DNA of 33,874 nucleotides from Dysgonamonadaceae bacterium (GTDB lineage Bacteria; Bacteroidota; Bacteroidia; Bacteroidales; Azobacteroidaceae), in the NCBI GenBank assembly GCA_031287395.1, contig JAITTA010000287.1, positions 1 to 33,874 of the forward strand. The letters are read 5' to 3'. Below are positions 16,918 through 25,682 of the stretch, one piece after another. Each line of letters opens with the position of its first letter. Within the stretch, counting starts at the first letter, position 1. The notes beneath the pieces were generated by a model, which searched no databases, had not been told where the DNA came from, and saw nothing but the letters and a program-made list of their open reading frames with translations. A program made the translations under genes and the position numbers.

Positions 16918-19863
16918 ATGAAAAAAATACTTTTTAGTGTATTATTGTCTGCGATTTGTTTGTTTGTCCGTTCGGCGGAAATCGTCGTTACATCTCCCGA
17001 TAGGAATTACAGGATGAACGTGTATGACAAGGAAGGTTGTATTTATTATTCCGTCTTATACAGAGATGAGCCGGTTGTATTGGAATCGCTGCTCGGCATA
17101 AACGGCAACGGGGAATGGAAAGACGGAATCCGGATTGACAAGTACGCCTTTTCTCAGGCAGACACGCTCTGGAAACCGGTCTATGGTGAACGTAGCGTCG
17201 TACGGGACCGGTGCAATCAATATGAAATAAATCTGGTGAAAACCGCTAATCCCCGTCAGCGACTGCAATTGGTAGTTCGCGCTTATAACGAAGGGATTGC
17301 TTTTCATTATCGCTTTCCGGGAGGCGAGTATCTCCATATCTCCAATGAATATACGGAATATGCTTTTCCGGGAGGAACAAAAGCGTGGTTTACCAGGCAG
17401 GCACAGGCTGTTTATGAATTTTTGCCGTTGCAGGAATGGAAGGGTGAAAGCGAGCGGCCTTTGGTGTTAGAATTGCCGGATAATTTGTATGTGTTGCTTA
17501 CCGAAGCTGGAGTGGTGAATTATGTACGTACCCGGTTTGTTGTGTCGAAAAATAAACCGAATACGATTACCGGTTCCATGTATGGCGCCGTAGATGATAT
17601 AGCTCCATATCAAACGCCCTGGAGGGTGGTGATGGTTGCCGATAAACCGGGAAAGCTGATAGAAAATAACGACTTGCTGCTCAATCTGAATAAGCCTTGT
17701 GAAATAAAAAATCCCCAATGGATTCGTCCGGGAAAAGTCATGCGGGAAGTGACGCTCACTACCGAAGGCGGAAAAGCTTTGGTCGATTTTGCCGTAAAAC
17801 GTCATTTACAATACATTCATTTCGATGCGGGCTGGTATGGTCCCGAAGGAGACAAATTGTCCGATGCGACTACGGTAACGCTGGATCCTGCCCGCAACAA
17901 GAAAATAGATGCCCTGAACCTGCAGGAAGTCATTGCGTATGCCAAGGAACACGGCATCGGAGTGATTCTCTACGTCAATCAACGGGCGCTGTATCGACAA
18001 TTGGATGAAATTTTGCCTTTATACAAAAGTTGGGGTGTTGCCGGAATCAAATTCGGGTTTGTACAGGTCGGATCGCAGTTCTGGACCACATGGATGCACG
18101 AGGCTGTGAAAAAATGCGCTGAATATGGACTGATGGTGGACATCCATGACGAATACCGTCCGACGGGATTCAGCCGGACTTTTCCCAATCTGATGACACA
18201 AGAGGGAATTTACGGTAATGAAGAATTTCCCGATGCGACTCACAATGTTACCTTACCGTTTACCCGCTTTACACAGGGAGCCGCCGATTATACCATCTGT
18301 TATTACCGCCGGAAATGGGACCATAGCACGCAACCCGATACCGGGTACGGACTGGTGAATGCCCGGTTACTGAAAACAACCCCGGCGCACCAGTTGGCGA
18401 TGGCTGTCGTGTATTATAGTCCGTTACAGTATTTGTATTGGTACGATAAGCCGTCCGATAGCCGGGATGAACCCGAACTGGAATTTTTTGATCGTGTACC
18501 TACCGTTTGGGACGATACCAAAGTGGTTCAGGGCGAAATAGGAAAATACATTACCGTGGCCCGCCGTAGTCGTAACGATTGGTTTATAGGTACGATGACC
18601 AACAATGAAGCCCGGAAATTAACCGTTGCATTGGATTTTTTACCGGAAGGAAAGACTTATCTTGCTCGTATTTACTCCGATGATCCGAATGCGGTGAGCC
18701 GGACGAAAGTGGGTATTAAAACGATGAACGTAACGCGCAAATCGGTCATTACCGCGGAGATGCCCGCTTCGGGCGGTCAGGCTATATGGATCCAGGAGCA
18801 AAGCGGGTTTGTTCATCCGGGGGTGCTTCATACGCAGGCAGATATAGAACAGATGCGCCGTTTGATCGGTAACCGGATTGAACCTGCATACGGCTCTTTT
18901 CTTTTATTGAAAGAACATAAGTCTTCTCAGGCGGATTACCGGATGGAAGGCCCTTTTCCCGTGATTTCCCGCGACGGGGAATATCGTCATACCAAAAGTA
19001 AAATGGAAGCCGATTTCAGCGCCGCTTATCAGAATGCTTTGATGTGGATATTGACGAATAATGAATCGCATGCCCGTAAATCGCTTGAAATACTGACTTC
19101 TTATGCCGACAGTCTGACATTGATTCCTGAAACCAACGATGCGCCGCTATTGGCCGGTCTGGAAGGATTAAAAATCATTTACGCCCTTGAGGTATTGAAG
19201 TACACTTATCCGAAAATTACGGACGGGCAACTGAATCATATTGACCGGATGTTCAGGGAAATATTTATCCCTGTGATGGATCGCTTTTACACCCGCAAGC
19301 CTTATACCAATGGGAATTGGGGACCGATTGTCTCGAAGACTTACATGGCGGCGGGTATTTATTTCGACGACCGGGAAATGTATGACAAAGGAAAGAATTT
19401 TTACCTGAATGCCCGTGATAACGGAACGATCGGCTATTACATCAGCGGCAAAACCGGCCAGATACAAGAGAGCGGACGCGATCAGGGACATTGTATGCTG
19501 GGTATCGGAGCAATGGCGACACTTTGTGAAATTGCATGGAAACAGGGAGACGATCTTTATTCGGCCCTGGATAACCGCCTGATGAAAGGTTTTGAGTATG
19601 TTGCCAAATACAACCTCGGTTATGATGTGCCTTTTGAAACCTGGAAGGATATCACGGGAAAATATTGCGAATGGACGGTTATTTCCGATAAAGGCCGCGG
19701 ACGGTTTATTCCGGTTTTCGATATGGCATACAATCATTACGTCAATCGTAAAGGAAAGAAAATGACTTATACGCAGCAGGTATTGGGAAAAATTCGCCCG
19801 GAAGGTTTTGACCGGGACCAGCCGTCGTTCGGTAGCTTGTTATTCAACGATATTAAAAAATAA
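16918..19863 (+). CDS. Two-domain protein: N-terminal GH97-family glycoside hydrolase fused to C-terminal alginate-lyase-superfamily domain (PL38-like candidate)
   Basis: GH97-like N-terminal half (SPDRNYRMNVYDKEGCIYYSVLYRDEPVV; YIHFDAGWYGPE; GVAGIKFGFVQVGSQFW; MVDIHDEYRPTGFSRTFPNLMTQEGIYGNE); C-terminal half from about residue 630 (HPGVLHTQADIEQMRRLI; NGNWGPIVSKTYMAAGIYFDDREMYDKG; IQESGRDQGHCMLGIGAMATLCEIAWKQG). Confidence 0.85.
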   Translation: MKKILFSVLLSAICLFVRSAEIVVTSPDRNYRMNVYDKEGCIYYSVLYRDEPVVLESLLGINGNGEWKDGIRIDKYAFSQADTLWKPVYGERSVVRDRCNQYEINLVKTANPRQRLQLVVRAYNEGIAFHYRFPGGEYLHISNEYTEYAFPGGTKAWFTRQAQAVYEFLPLQEWKGESERPLVLELPDNLYVLLTEAGVVNYVRTRFVVSKNKPNTITGSMYGAVDDIAPYQTPWRVVMVADKPGKLIENNDLLLNLNKPCEIKNPQWIRPGKVMREVTLTTEGGKALVDFAVKRHLQYIHFDAGWYGPEGDKLSDATTVTLDPARNKKIDALNLQEVIAYAKEHGIGVILYVNQRALYRQLDEILPLYKSWGVAGIKFGFVQVGSQFWTTWMHEAVKKCAEYGLMVDIHDEYRPTGFSRTFPNLMTQEGIYGNEEFPDATHNVTLPFTRFTQGAADYTICYYRRKWDHSTQPDTGYGLVNARLLKTTPAHQLAMAVVYYSPLQYLYWYDKPSDSRDEPELEFFDRVPTVWDDTKVVQGEIGKYITVARRSRNDWFIGTMTNNEARKLTVALDFLPEGKTYLARIYSDDPNAVSRTKVGIKTMNVTRKSVITAEMPASGGQAIWIQEQSGFVHPGVLHTQADIEQMRRLIGNRIEPAYGSFLLLKEHKSSQADYRMEGPFPVISRDGEYRHTKSKMEADFSAAYQNALMWILTNNESHARKSLEILTSYADSLTLIPETNDAPLLAGLEGLKIIYALEVLKYTYPKITDGQLNHIDRMFREIFIPVMDRFYTRKPYTNGNWGPIVSKTYMAAGIYFDDREMYDKGKNFYLNARDNGTIGYYISGKTGQIQESGRDQGHCMLGIGAMATLCEIAWKQGDDLYSALDNRLMKGFEYVAKYNLGYDVPFETWKDITGKYCEWTVISDKGRGRFIPVFDMAYNHYVNRKGKKMTYTQQVLGKIRPEGFDRDQPSFGSLLFNDIKK

Positions 19864-19866
19864 TCA

Positions 19867-20409
19867 ATGCAAAATTCTACCCTTTGGGCCGATGTGGCTC
19901 ATCCCATTTTTATCGGTATTCATGGTAATTCGGAAAATCCCGAAATATTGGAAGATTTGAATTATGTCAACATCGATATTCTGGACCATAAAGAAAAACA
20001 AGTTGATTATCAGGGATGTATGGCTATTAATGCCGGTGATGGGAATAAATGATAAAAATTATTGTGGAGAACCGGTAATGACTTATAAGAAACCGGATGT
20101 AGGCAAAACATTTCCTAAAGAAACTCCGGTTGAAAGTGATGAATTCAATTCCGGGAATCTTGGTTTGCAGTGGCAATGGCATGCAAATCCCGGTCAGGCT
20201 TGGGGATTTTTCGTGTCGTGGTAAAAGAAGGGGGAATATGCTCTTTTTCTTACAGTACGGACGGCCGGAAATTCAAAGAATCCGGGATGCGGTTCAATGC
20301 CCGCCGGGGAAAATGGATCGGCGCTAAAATGGGAATGTTTATCCTGAATAAAACTCCCGGTTCCGAACGATCCTGGGTAGACCTGGACTGGTTCAGGGTT
20401 GAGAAATAA
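19867..20409 (+). pseudogene. Decayed remnants of PUL enzymes: GH28-like fragment followed by GH43 C-terminal fragments in different frames
   Basis: 19867-20052 encodes ...NPEILEDLNYVNIDILDHKEKQVDYQGCMAINAGDGNK* (GH28-like); then YCGEPVMTYKKPDVGKTFPKETPVESDEFNSGNLGLQWQWHANP (GH43 C-terminal-like), continuing in another frame as EGGICSFSYSTDGRKFKESGMRFNARRGKWIGAKMGMF...SWVDLDWFRVEK. Confidence 0.65.
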
Positions 20410-20435
20410 AAGAATTTCCGGATCGATCGAGTCAA

Positions 20436-21641
20436 ATGAAAATAAAAATGATGAAGATACTAATTTTGAGTTTATTAGCTTTGATAATCATGACATCCTG
20501 TTCGACAGGGAAACAGGAAGAATCCTTCGATGTGAATCGTGCTTTGAAGTATTGTGATACGCAGGTAAAAAGAACGTTGGCGGAAATAGGAGATACCGTC
20601 ATGATGCCGCGTAATATCATGGACAGCCTGAGCCATTGGTCCCTTGTCCCGGTCGAAATATCGGAGTGGACGGCCGGCTTCTGGCCGGGAATTCTTTGGT
20701 ATGACTATGAAAATACAAAAGATGAGAAGATAAAAGAACATGCGATTCACTATACGGAATTGTTAGCCCCTCTGACTAAGCTTCCGGCTTATGACCATGA
20801 TCTCGGATTTCAGATTTTTTGCAGTTATGGAAATGCCTGGCGTTTGACCGGTAAAGAGGAGTATAGGCAAATTATCCTGAATGCGGCAGATACTTTGGCA
20901 ACCCTGTTCAATTCAAAAGTCGGTACCATCCTCTCCTGGCCCCGGGAGATAGAACCTCGTAACTGGCCTCATAATGTTATTATGGATAATATGATAAATC
21001 TGGAAATGCTGTTCTGGGCAGCCAAAAACGGAGGAAACAGGAATTTGTACCATATTGCGGTGGAACATGCCGTCACCACCATGAAGAACCATTTCCGCGA
21101 GGATGGTTCCGGCTATCATGTCGCGGTGTACGATACGATCACCGGCCGTTTGATCAAAACTGTGACCCACCAGGGATATGCCGACGAAACGATGTGGGCC
21201 AGAGGACAAGCTTGGGCTATCTACGGATATACCCTGGTGTACCGCGAAACAAAGGATGTTCGATTCCTTCGTTTTACCGAAAAAATAACGGATATTTATC
21301 TGCAACGTTTACCGGAAGACTTTGTCCCTTATTGGGATTTTGACGCTCCTAATATCCCCGATGAACCCAAAGATGCATCTTCCGCTGCCATTGTCGCTTC
21401 CGCCCTTTTGGAACTATCAGGTCTGGAAGATAACAAAGAGAAAGCCGCAGAATATAAAACGGCTGCTGTGAAAATGCTGAAAAGCCTCTCATCGGCCGGT
21501 TATCAAAGCAGGGAAAGTAAGCCCTCGTTCCTGCTGCATTCCACAGGACATATGCCGAACGGTTCGGAAGTGGATGCATCGATCAATTATGCCGACTATT
21601 ATTATATTGAAGCATTGATCCGATTGAAAAGCATGCGGTAA
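20436..21641 (+). CDS. GH88-family unsaturated glucuronyl hydrolase (lipoprotein)
   Basis: Lipobox LIIMTSCSTGKQ; EWTAGFWPGILWYDYE, HDLGFQIFCSYGNAWRLTG, HQGYADETMWARGQAWAIYGYT, PYWDFDAPNIPDEPKDASSAAIVASALLELS, DASINYADYYYIEALIRL. Confidence 0.93.
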   Translation: MKIKMMKILILSLLALIIMTSCSTGKQEESFDVNRALKYCDTQVKRTLAEIGDTVMMPRNIMDSLSHWSLVPVEISEWTAGFWPGILWYDYENTKDEKIKEHAIHYTELLAPLTKLPAYDHDLGFQIFCSYGNAWRLTGKEEYRQIILNAADTLATLFNSKVGTILSWPREIEPRNWPHNVIMDNMINLEMLFWAAKNGGNRNLYHIAVEHAVTTMKNHFREDGSGYHVAVYDTITGRLIKTVTHQGYADETMWARGQAWAIYGYTLVYRETKDVRFLRFTEKITDIYLQRLPEDFVPYWDFDAPNIPDEPKDASSAAIVASALLELSGLEDNKEKAAEYKTAAVKMLKSLSSAGYQSRESKPSFLLHSTGHMPNGSEVDASINYADYYYIEALIRLKSMR

Positions 21642-21837
21642 AATGGAATGTTTTTAATACAAAACCTGACTCCATCCCTGTTATTTACAAATATGAAGAA
21701 TAACTTCTCAGTTATTATGTTTAAGATATTTGTATATATGAAATAGATTTATTTTTATTTTTCCTTGAATAATTTGCATAATTAAGAATAAATTTTATTA
21801 ACTTTGATGAATTTGATATACTTTAATATCAAAATTG

Positions 21838-21894
21838 AAAACAAAACTATAAAAATAATAATAATGTTGTTTATTATTTTTGTAGTTTTGTTTT
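21838..21894. repeat. Long inverted repeat (24-bp arms, 9-nt loop) upstream of cas6
   Basis: AAAACAAAACTATAAAAATAATAA (21838-21861) versus TTATTATTTTTGTAGTTTTGTTTT (21871-21894); 23/24 complementary, the exception being a G-U wobble in RNA. TAnnTTTG match TATTTTTG at 21875-21882 inside the right arm. Confidence 0.8.
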
Positions 21895-21930
21895 GACACT
21901 GATTCCTTTAACTTTTTCTTGTTAATAAAC

Positions 21931-22932
21931 ATGAACGATTTCTTAATACCGTACCATGATTTGTGTTATCATCGCTTGGATGTAAGGATTACAGCCGTGA
22001 AGGACACCATTTTCGATGCGTGGCCGGGAGCAATTATCCGGAATAATCTTTTGTTTGCTTCGGAACAAATACCGGTTGGTGGAGAAATGTCGCTGAGGGA
22101 AAAAATTAACAGGATTCCGTTGTTATCATCTCATCCGTTATACAAAGATTTGGCCGGCGGGTTTCCTCGTGGTTACCAGGTTACATTACAATCTAACCAT
22201 GATATGACTTCTTCCGTCTTTTTAAGGAAAAATGAAATCTTGTGTTTTTCCGTCATCCTGATTGGAGATATGGCTCAATATTTTAACTATTTCATTCGGG
22301 CAATCCGGTTGATGTGTCAGCGAGGTTTCGGATATCCGATGGTTCCGTTTTTGTTGATCGATGTCAATGAAAGGTCTTATTCGGGAGAATGTCAATTATT
22401 GGCAACAGAGCAATCCGGCTTGTCGGACCGGTTACAATACCCTGTACGATTAAGCGACTTTTATCCCAATCAGCCAAAGGGGAATAAAAAATCACTAAAA
22501 ATAATGTTCGAGACTCCGGTCAGCTTATTTAAACAAACCAAGAAAAAAGACACTAAAATCAGTTATCAGGATAAAACCAACGGGTTTCCGAGTTTTTATC
22601 AATTGGTACGCTCGATGGTTTTCAGGTTACAAAAACTGCACACTTTATATGTAGATCCGGATAATTATTTTGATTCGGAAGAACAGATAGAAGATTATTT
22701 GAATCATGCGCGGGAATGTTCGCTGTTGGCGGCTGATATCCGTAAAATAGTCCTGCAAAGCACTCCCAAGAAAGAAACGGAGGATCGGATTCAATTTGGC
22801 GGTTATATAGGAGAATTGTCGTTCGACGGTGATTTTTCGGGTTATATCCCGCTTTTGCGGTTTATGCAGGAATTGGGAGTGGGAGATGGTGTGGTTTATG
22901 GGATGGGGAGGTTTCGAACGAATATAAAGTGA
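21931..22932 (+). CDS. cas6: CRISPR-associated endoribonuclease Cas6
   Basis: RAMP-like C-terminus FGGYIGELSFDGDFSGYIPLLRFMQELGVGDGVVYGMGRFRT (glycine-rich loop); first gene of the Cmr operon. ATG at 21931 preferred over the TTG at 21919. Confidence 0.85.
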   Translation: MNDFLIPYHDLCYHRLDVRITAVKDTIFDAWPGAIIRNNLLFASEQIPVGGEMSLREKINRIPLLSSHPLYKDLAGGFPRGYQVTLQSNHDMTSSVFLRKNEILCFSVILIGDMAQYFNYFIRAIRLMCQRGFGYPMVPFLLIDVNERSYSGECQLLATEQSGLSDRLQYPVRLSDFYPNQPKGNKKSLKIMFETPVSLFKQTKKKDTKISYQDKTNGFPSFYQLVRSMVFRLQKLHTLYVDPDNYFDSEEQIEDYLNHARECSLLAADIRKIVLQSTPKKETEDRIQFGGYIGELSFDGDFSGYIPLLRFMQELGVGDGVVYGMGRFRTNIK

Positions 22933-22960
22933 AAATTATGAATTGAAAAATTAAAGGTTT

Positions 22961-23728
22961 ATGAAACAGTTTATTTTTTTACTGGGAGGATACGACCTGG
23001 AAATGCTTGAAATCAAAAGAATACTGGAGTCAAGAGATGATATTCTCGTCTTTGATGAGCATTTGAGATGGGATAATGCGGATTTATCCATGTATAGTAC
23101 AGTCTTGAAAAAATATGGTAATAATGCGGATGTAATGATCTATGGGATCGAATTATACGAAAAGAATATTTCATCTGTTCCTGAAAATTATCATCGGATT
23201 GATCATCATAATGATTTAAATGATAAAAATTCGGCATTGGAACAAGTCGCTGAAATTCTGAGAATTAAACTTTCAAGGGAACAACAATTAATTGCGGCAA
23301 ACGATAGAGGATATATTCCGGCAATGAAGGCCTTAGGAGCTGATCCCGGCGAAATTGAAGAAATCAGGAAAAAAGATAGGAACATACAAGGTGTCACGGA
23401 AGAGGATGAACAAAAAGCAGAAATGGCCATTAAAAACAAGGTGCTTGAACAGGACATTGTTGTCGTAAAATCGGAAACCAATCGTTTTTCCCCGATTTGT
23501 GACCGGCTATATCCATACGACAAACTACTGGTTTATACCTGTAATGAACTGATGTATTATGGTATTGGAAAGGAAAAATTAGCACAACAATTTGAGAATG
23601 AGATAAAAGAAGGGAAAATGTTTCATGGAGGAGGAGCAGAAGGCTATATCGGTACGGCAAGAGGCGCTTACTCCAACAACGAGATTTTAAACATGAAAAA
23701 CAATATTATTCAACTAATCAATCAATAA
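22961..23728 (+). CDS. DHH-family phosphodiesterase, NrN-like (putative SAM-AMP hydrolase / signalling off-switch)
   Basis: YHRIDHHNDLND (DHH motif), FLLGGYDLEMLEIKRI N-terminus, AANDRGYIPAM, C-terminal GGGAEGYIG glycine-rich motif; directly upstream of a CorA-like gene in a cmr operon. Confidence 0.75.
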   Translation: MKQFIFLLGGYDLEMLEIKRILESRDDILVFDEHLRWDNADLSMYSTVLKKYGNNADVMIYGIELYEKNISSVPENYHRIDHHNDLNDKNSALEQVAEILRIKLSREQQLIAANDRGYIPAMKALGADPGEIEEIRKKDRNIQGVTEEDEQKAEMAIKNKVLEQDIVVVKSETNRFSPICDRLYPYDKLLVYTCNELMYYGIGKEKLAQQFENEIKEGKMFHGGGAEGYIGTARGAYSNNEILNMKNNIIQLINQ

Positions 23729-23735
23729 TAGTATT

Positions 23736-25205
23736 ATGTACAGCTATCACATTTTTTATTTTCCGTTTATATGGGAAAATCCCGAAACAAAAGGAAAATT
23801 GTTTTCCGAACAAACTAATTTGTCGGTAATTCCGGTTAATACATATACCAACTGGTTACGCAGTCCTGATATGTCGGATAAGGAAAAGGAAGATTTTTAC
23901 AATGAGCAAAACTTTTATTATAAGTATGTACACCCGGTTTTGTACGATAAAAAAGACAAAGAACCCATTGTCTGCCACTACGAAAGAAAAGAACCGCAGG
24001 AGCATGAAGTAAGTTATATCATTTCGGTAAAAGATGGAAAAACGTATAAACTGAAAGTAGATGCTATGAATCTTAACCTGTATGCTACAGGAGTGGGTAT
24101 GTTGACTTTTTATCTGAAAAACGAAAAGGAAGATCAAAAAGAACCGCAGGATATTTTAAAGATTAATCAATATGGCAGACGAATATTTCCGCCGTTTTTT
24201 GCTGATATTGGCTTTAGAAACGAAACGGCGGTATTCCTGCAAATAGAAGGATTGAATGGCGAACAAAGCAATTTCTGCGAAGATTTTTCTTCATACGGAA
24301 CGCCCAATTCCGACAATCTTTATACGGCATGGAGACCTGCATGTTTTATCAAATATTTGATTGCCGACTTGTCGGAAACAATAGAAATAAAACCCGTGAT
24401 AGATGACAGGATGTTTGTATCTTCCTGGTATAAAAACAATGACTTGACTAAAAAATTCGAGCAGACTGAAGAATCGCTCGATGATTTTTTTAGCAAGGAT
24501 GATTTTTGGTATAAATACCTTTTTGTAGATATTAACGACCCTACCTGTCAAAACGATGCAATGAAAAAAGAACTTGTTGAGAAGCATACTTACAAACGTT
24601 GGCAGAAAGGAGGTTCACTTTATGGAATTTCGCGCTATTCGTTTGTCATGCTTACAAACAATAAGTGTCCCGATTTTCTTTTGCAATACTTCCAAACAAT
24701 GTACGCCCGAATGACAGAACTTGTACTTTTACAACGCGCTTCCCGGCTGCGTTTCTCGGACGAAGTAAACCGTTTGAGCAATCTTTCGAGAAAAAACGTC
24801 CCTGACAAAAAAATGATCGAACAAATCAGTTCTTTGTATAAGGAGTATATACGTTTTATCAATCGTATTTATTTTAAAGATGTTACTGCGCAGGAACAGG
24901 GAATAGAATTATACGACATGTTTTTCAAGACAATGAATGTGAGCGAACACGTAAAAGAATTGGACGAAGAAATAAATGAATTGAATGAGTATGTAAATAT
25001 GCTTGATGATAAAATCCGGAATAAACATGCCAAGGCATTGAACACTATTGCGATTATATTTTTGCCTGCAACATTCGTGTTTAGTTGGTTCGGTATGAAT
25101 GACTATTGGGATATTCCTTTATGGAAAGGATTTCTTATTGGTTTGTCTGCTTCGGCTGTTGGGAGTGTGATATTATTATATTTGATTAATAAATTTAAAA
25201 AATAA
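23736..25205 (+). CDS. CRISPR-associated CorA-like membrane effector
   Basis: C-terminal two-TM CorA architecture with GMN motif (ATFVFSWFGMNDYW; GMN codons at 25092-25100), second TM GFLIGLSASAVGSVILLYLIN; preceding long helical/coiled-coil segment; large non-CorA N-terminal domain. Confidence 0.85.
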   Translation: MYSYHIFYFPFIWENPETKGKLFSEQTNLSVIPVNTYTNWLRSPDMSDKEKEDFYNEQNFYYKYVHPVLYDKKDKEPIVCHYERKEPQEHEVSYIISVKDGKTYKLKVDAMNLNLYATGVGMLTFYLKNEKEDQKEPQDILKINQYGRRIFPPFFADIGFRNETAVFLQIEGLNGEQSNFCEDFSSYGTPNSDNLYTAWRPACFIKYLIADLSETIEIKPVIDDRMFVSSWYKNNDLTKKFEQTEESLDDFFSKDDFWYKYLFVDINDPTCQNDAMKKELVEKHTYKRWQKGGSLYGISRYSFVMLTNNKCPDFLLQYFQTMYARMTELVLLQRASRLRFSDEVNRLSNLSRKNVPDKKMIEQISSLYKEYIRFINRIYFKDVTAQEQGIELYDMFFKTMNVSEHVKELDEEINELNEYVNMLDDKIRNKHAKALNTIAIIFLPATFVFSWFGMNDYWDIPLWKGFLIGLSASAVGSVILLYLINKFKK

Positions 25206-25210
25206 ATAAT

Positions 25211-25678
25211 ATGGAAAGGAAAATTGACATTCAGTTATCGCCTTGGGTTTATACAGTATTTTTTGCCCTTATGGTTTGCGCAATTGTTTTCATAGAAAAT
25301 TACTGTCAGAGGGGAGTGCCGTTTTGCAAAATGATTATTGTTGCTGTTTTTATGCTCTCGCTATTTATTGTTTCGGCAGTAGTTTTATACAAATCGTTCA
25401 AAATAAATGTGGAAAACAATGAAAAACAAAAAGAGTTTGAGCGCAAAAAGGAATGGGAAACATTTCAGCACAGTCTTTATAAAGAAGAAAGAGAGGAAAA
25501 ATGGCATTACGATGCAATAAAGGCGCTTATTGAGAAATTAGACGACAAGGAAATTAAAGAGGAGTTTCCATTAAAAAAAGAAGTTGAAACATTAAAAACT
25601 GACTTGGCTGAACTGAAAAAAGAAAAAGATAAAAAATATTTCGTTGAGTTCGTAAATTCCTTAAAATCCAAAAAATAA
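25211..25678 (+). CDS. Small membrane protein of unknown function: two N-terminal TM helices plus charged coiled-coil tail
   Basis: Hydrophobic stretches WVYTVFFALMVCAIVFI and MIIVAVFMLSLFIVSAVVLY, then a Lys/Glu-rich helical tail; 5 bp after the corA stop and 4 bp before cmr1. Confidence 0.8.
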   Translation: MERKIDIQLSPWVYTVFFALMVCAIVFIENYCQRGVPFCKMIIVAVFMLSLFIVSAVVLYKSFKINVENNEKQKEFERKKEWETFQHSLYKEEREEKWHYDAIKALIEKLDDKEIKEEFPLKKEVETLKTDLAELKKEKDKKYFVEFVNSLKSKK

Positions 25679-25682
25679 TAAT

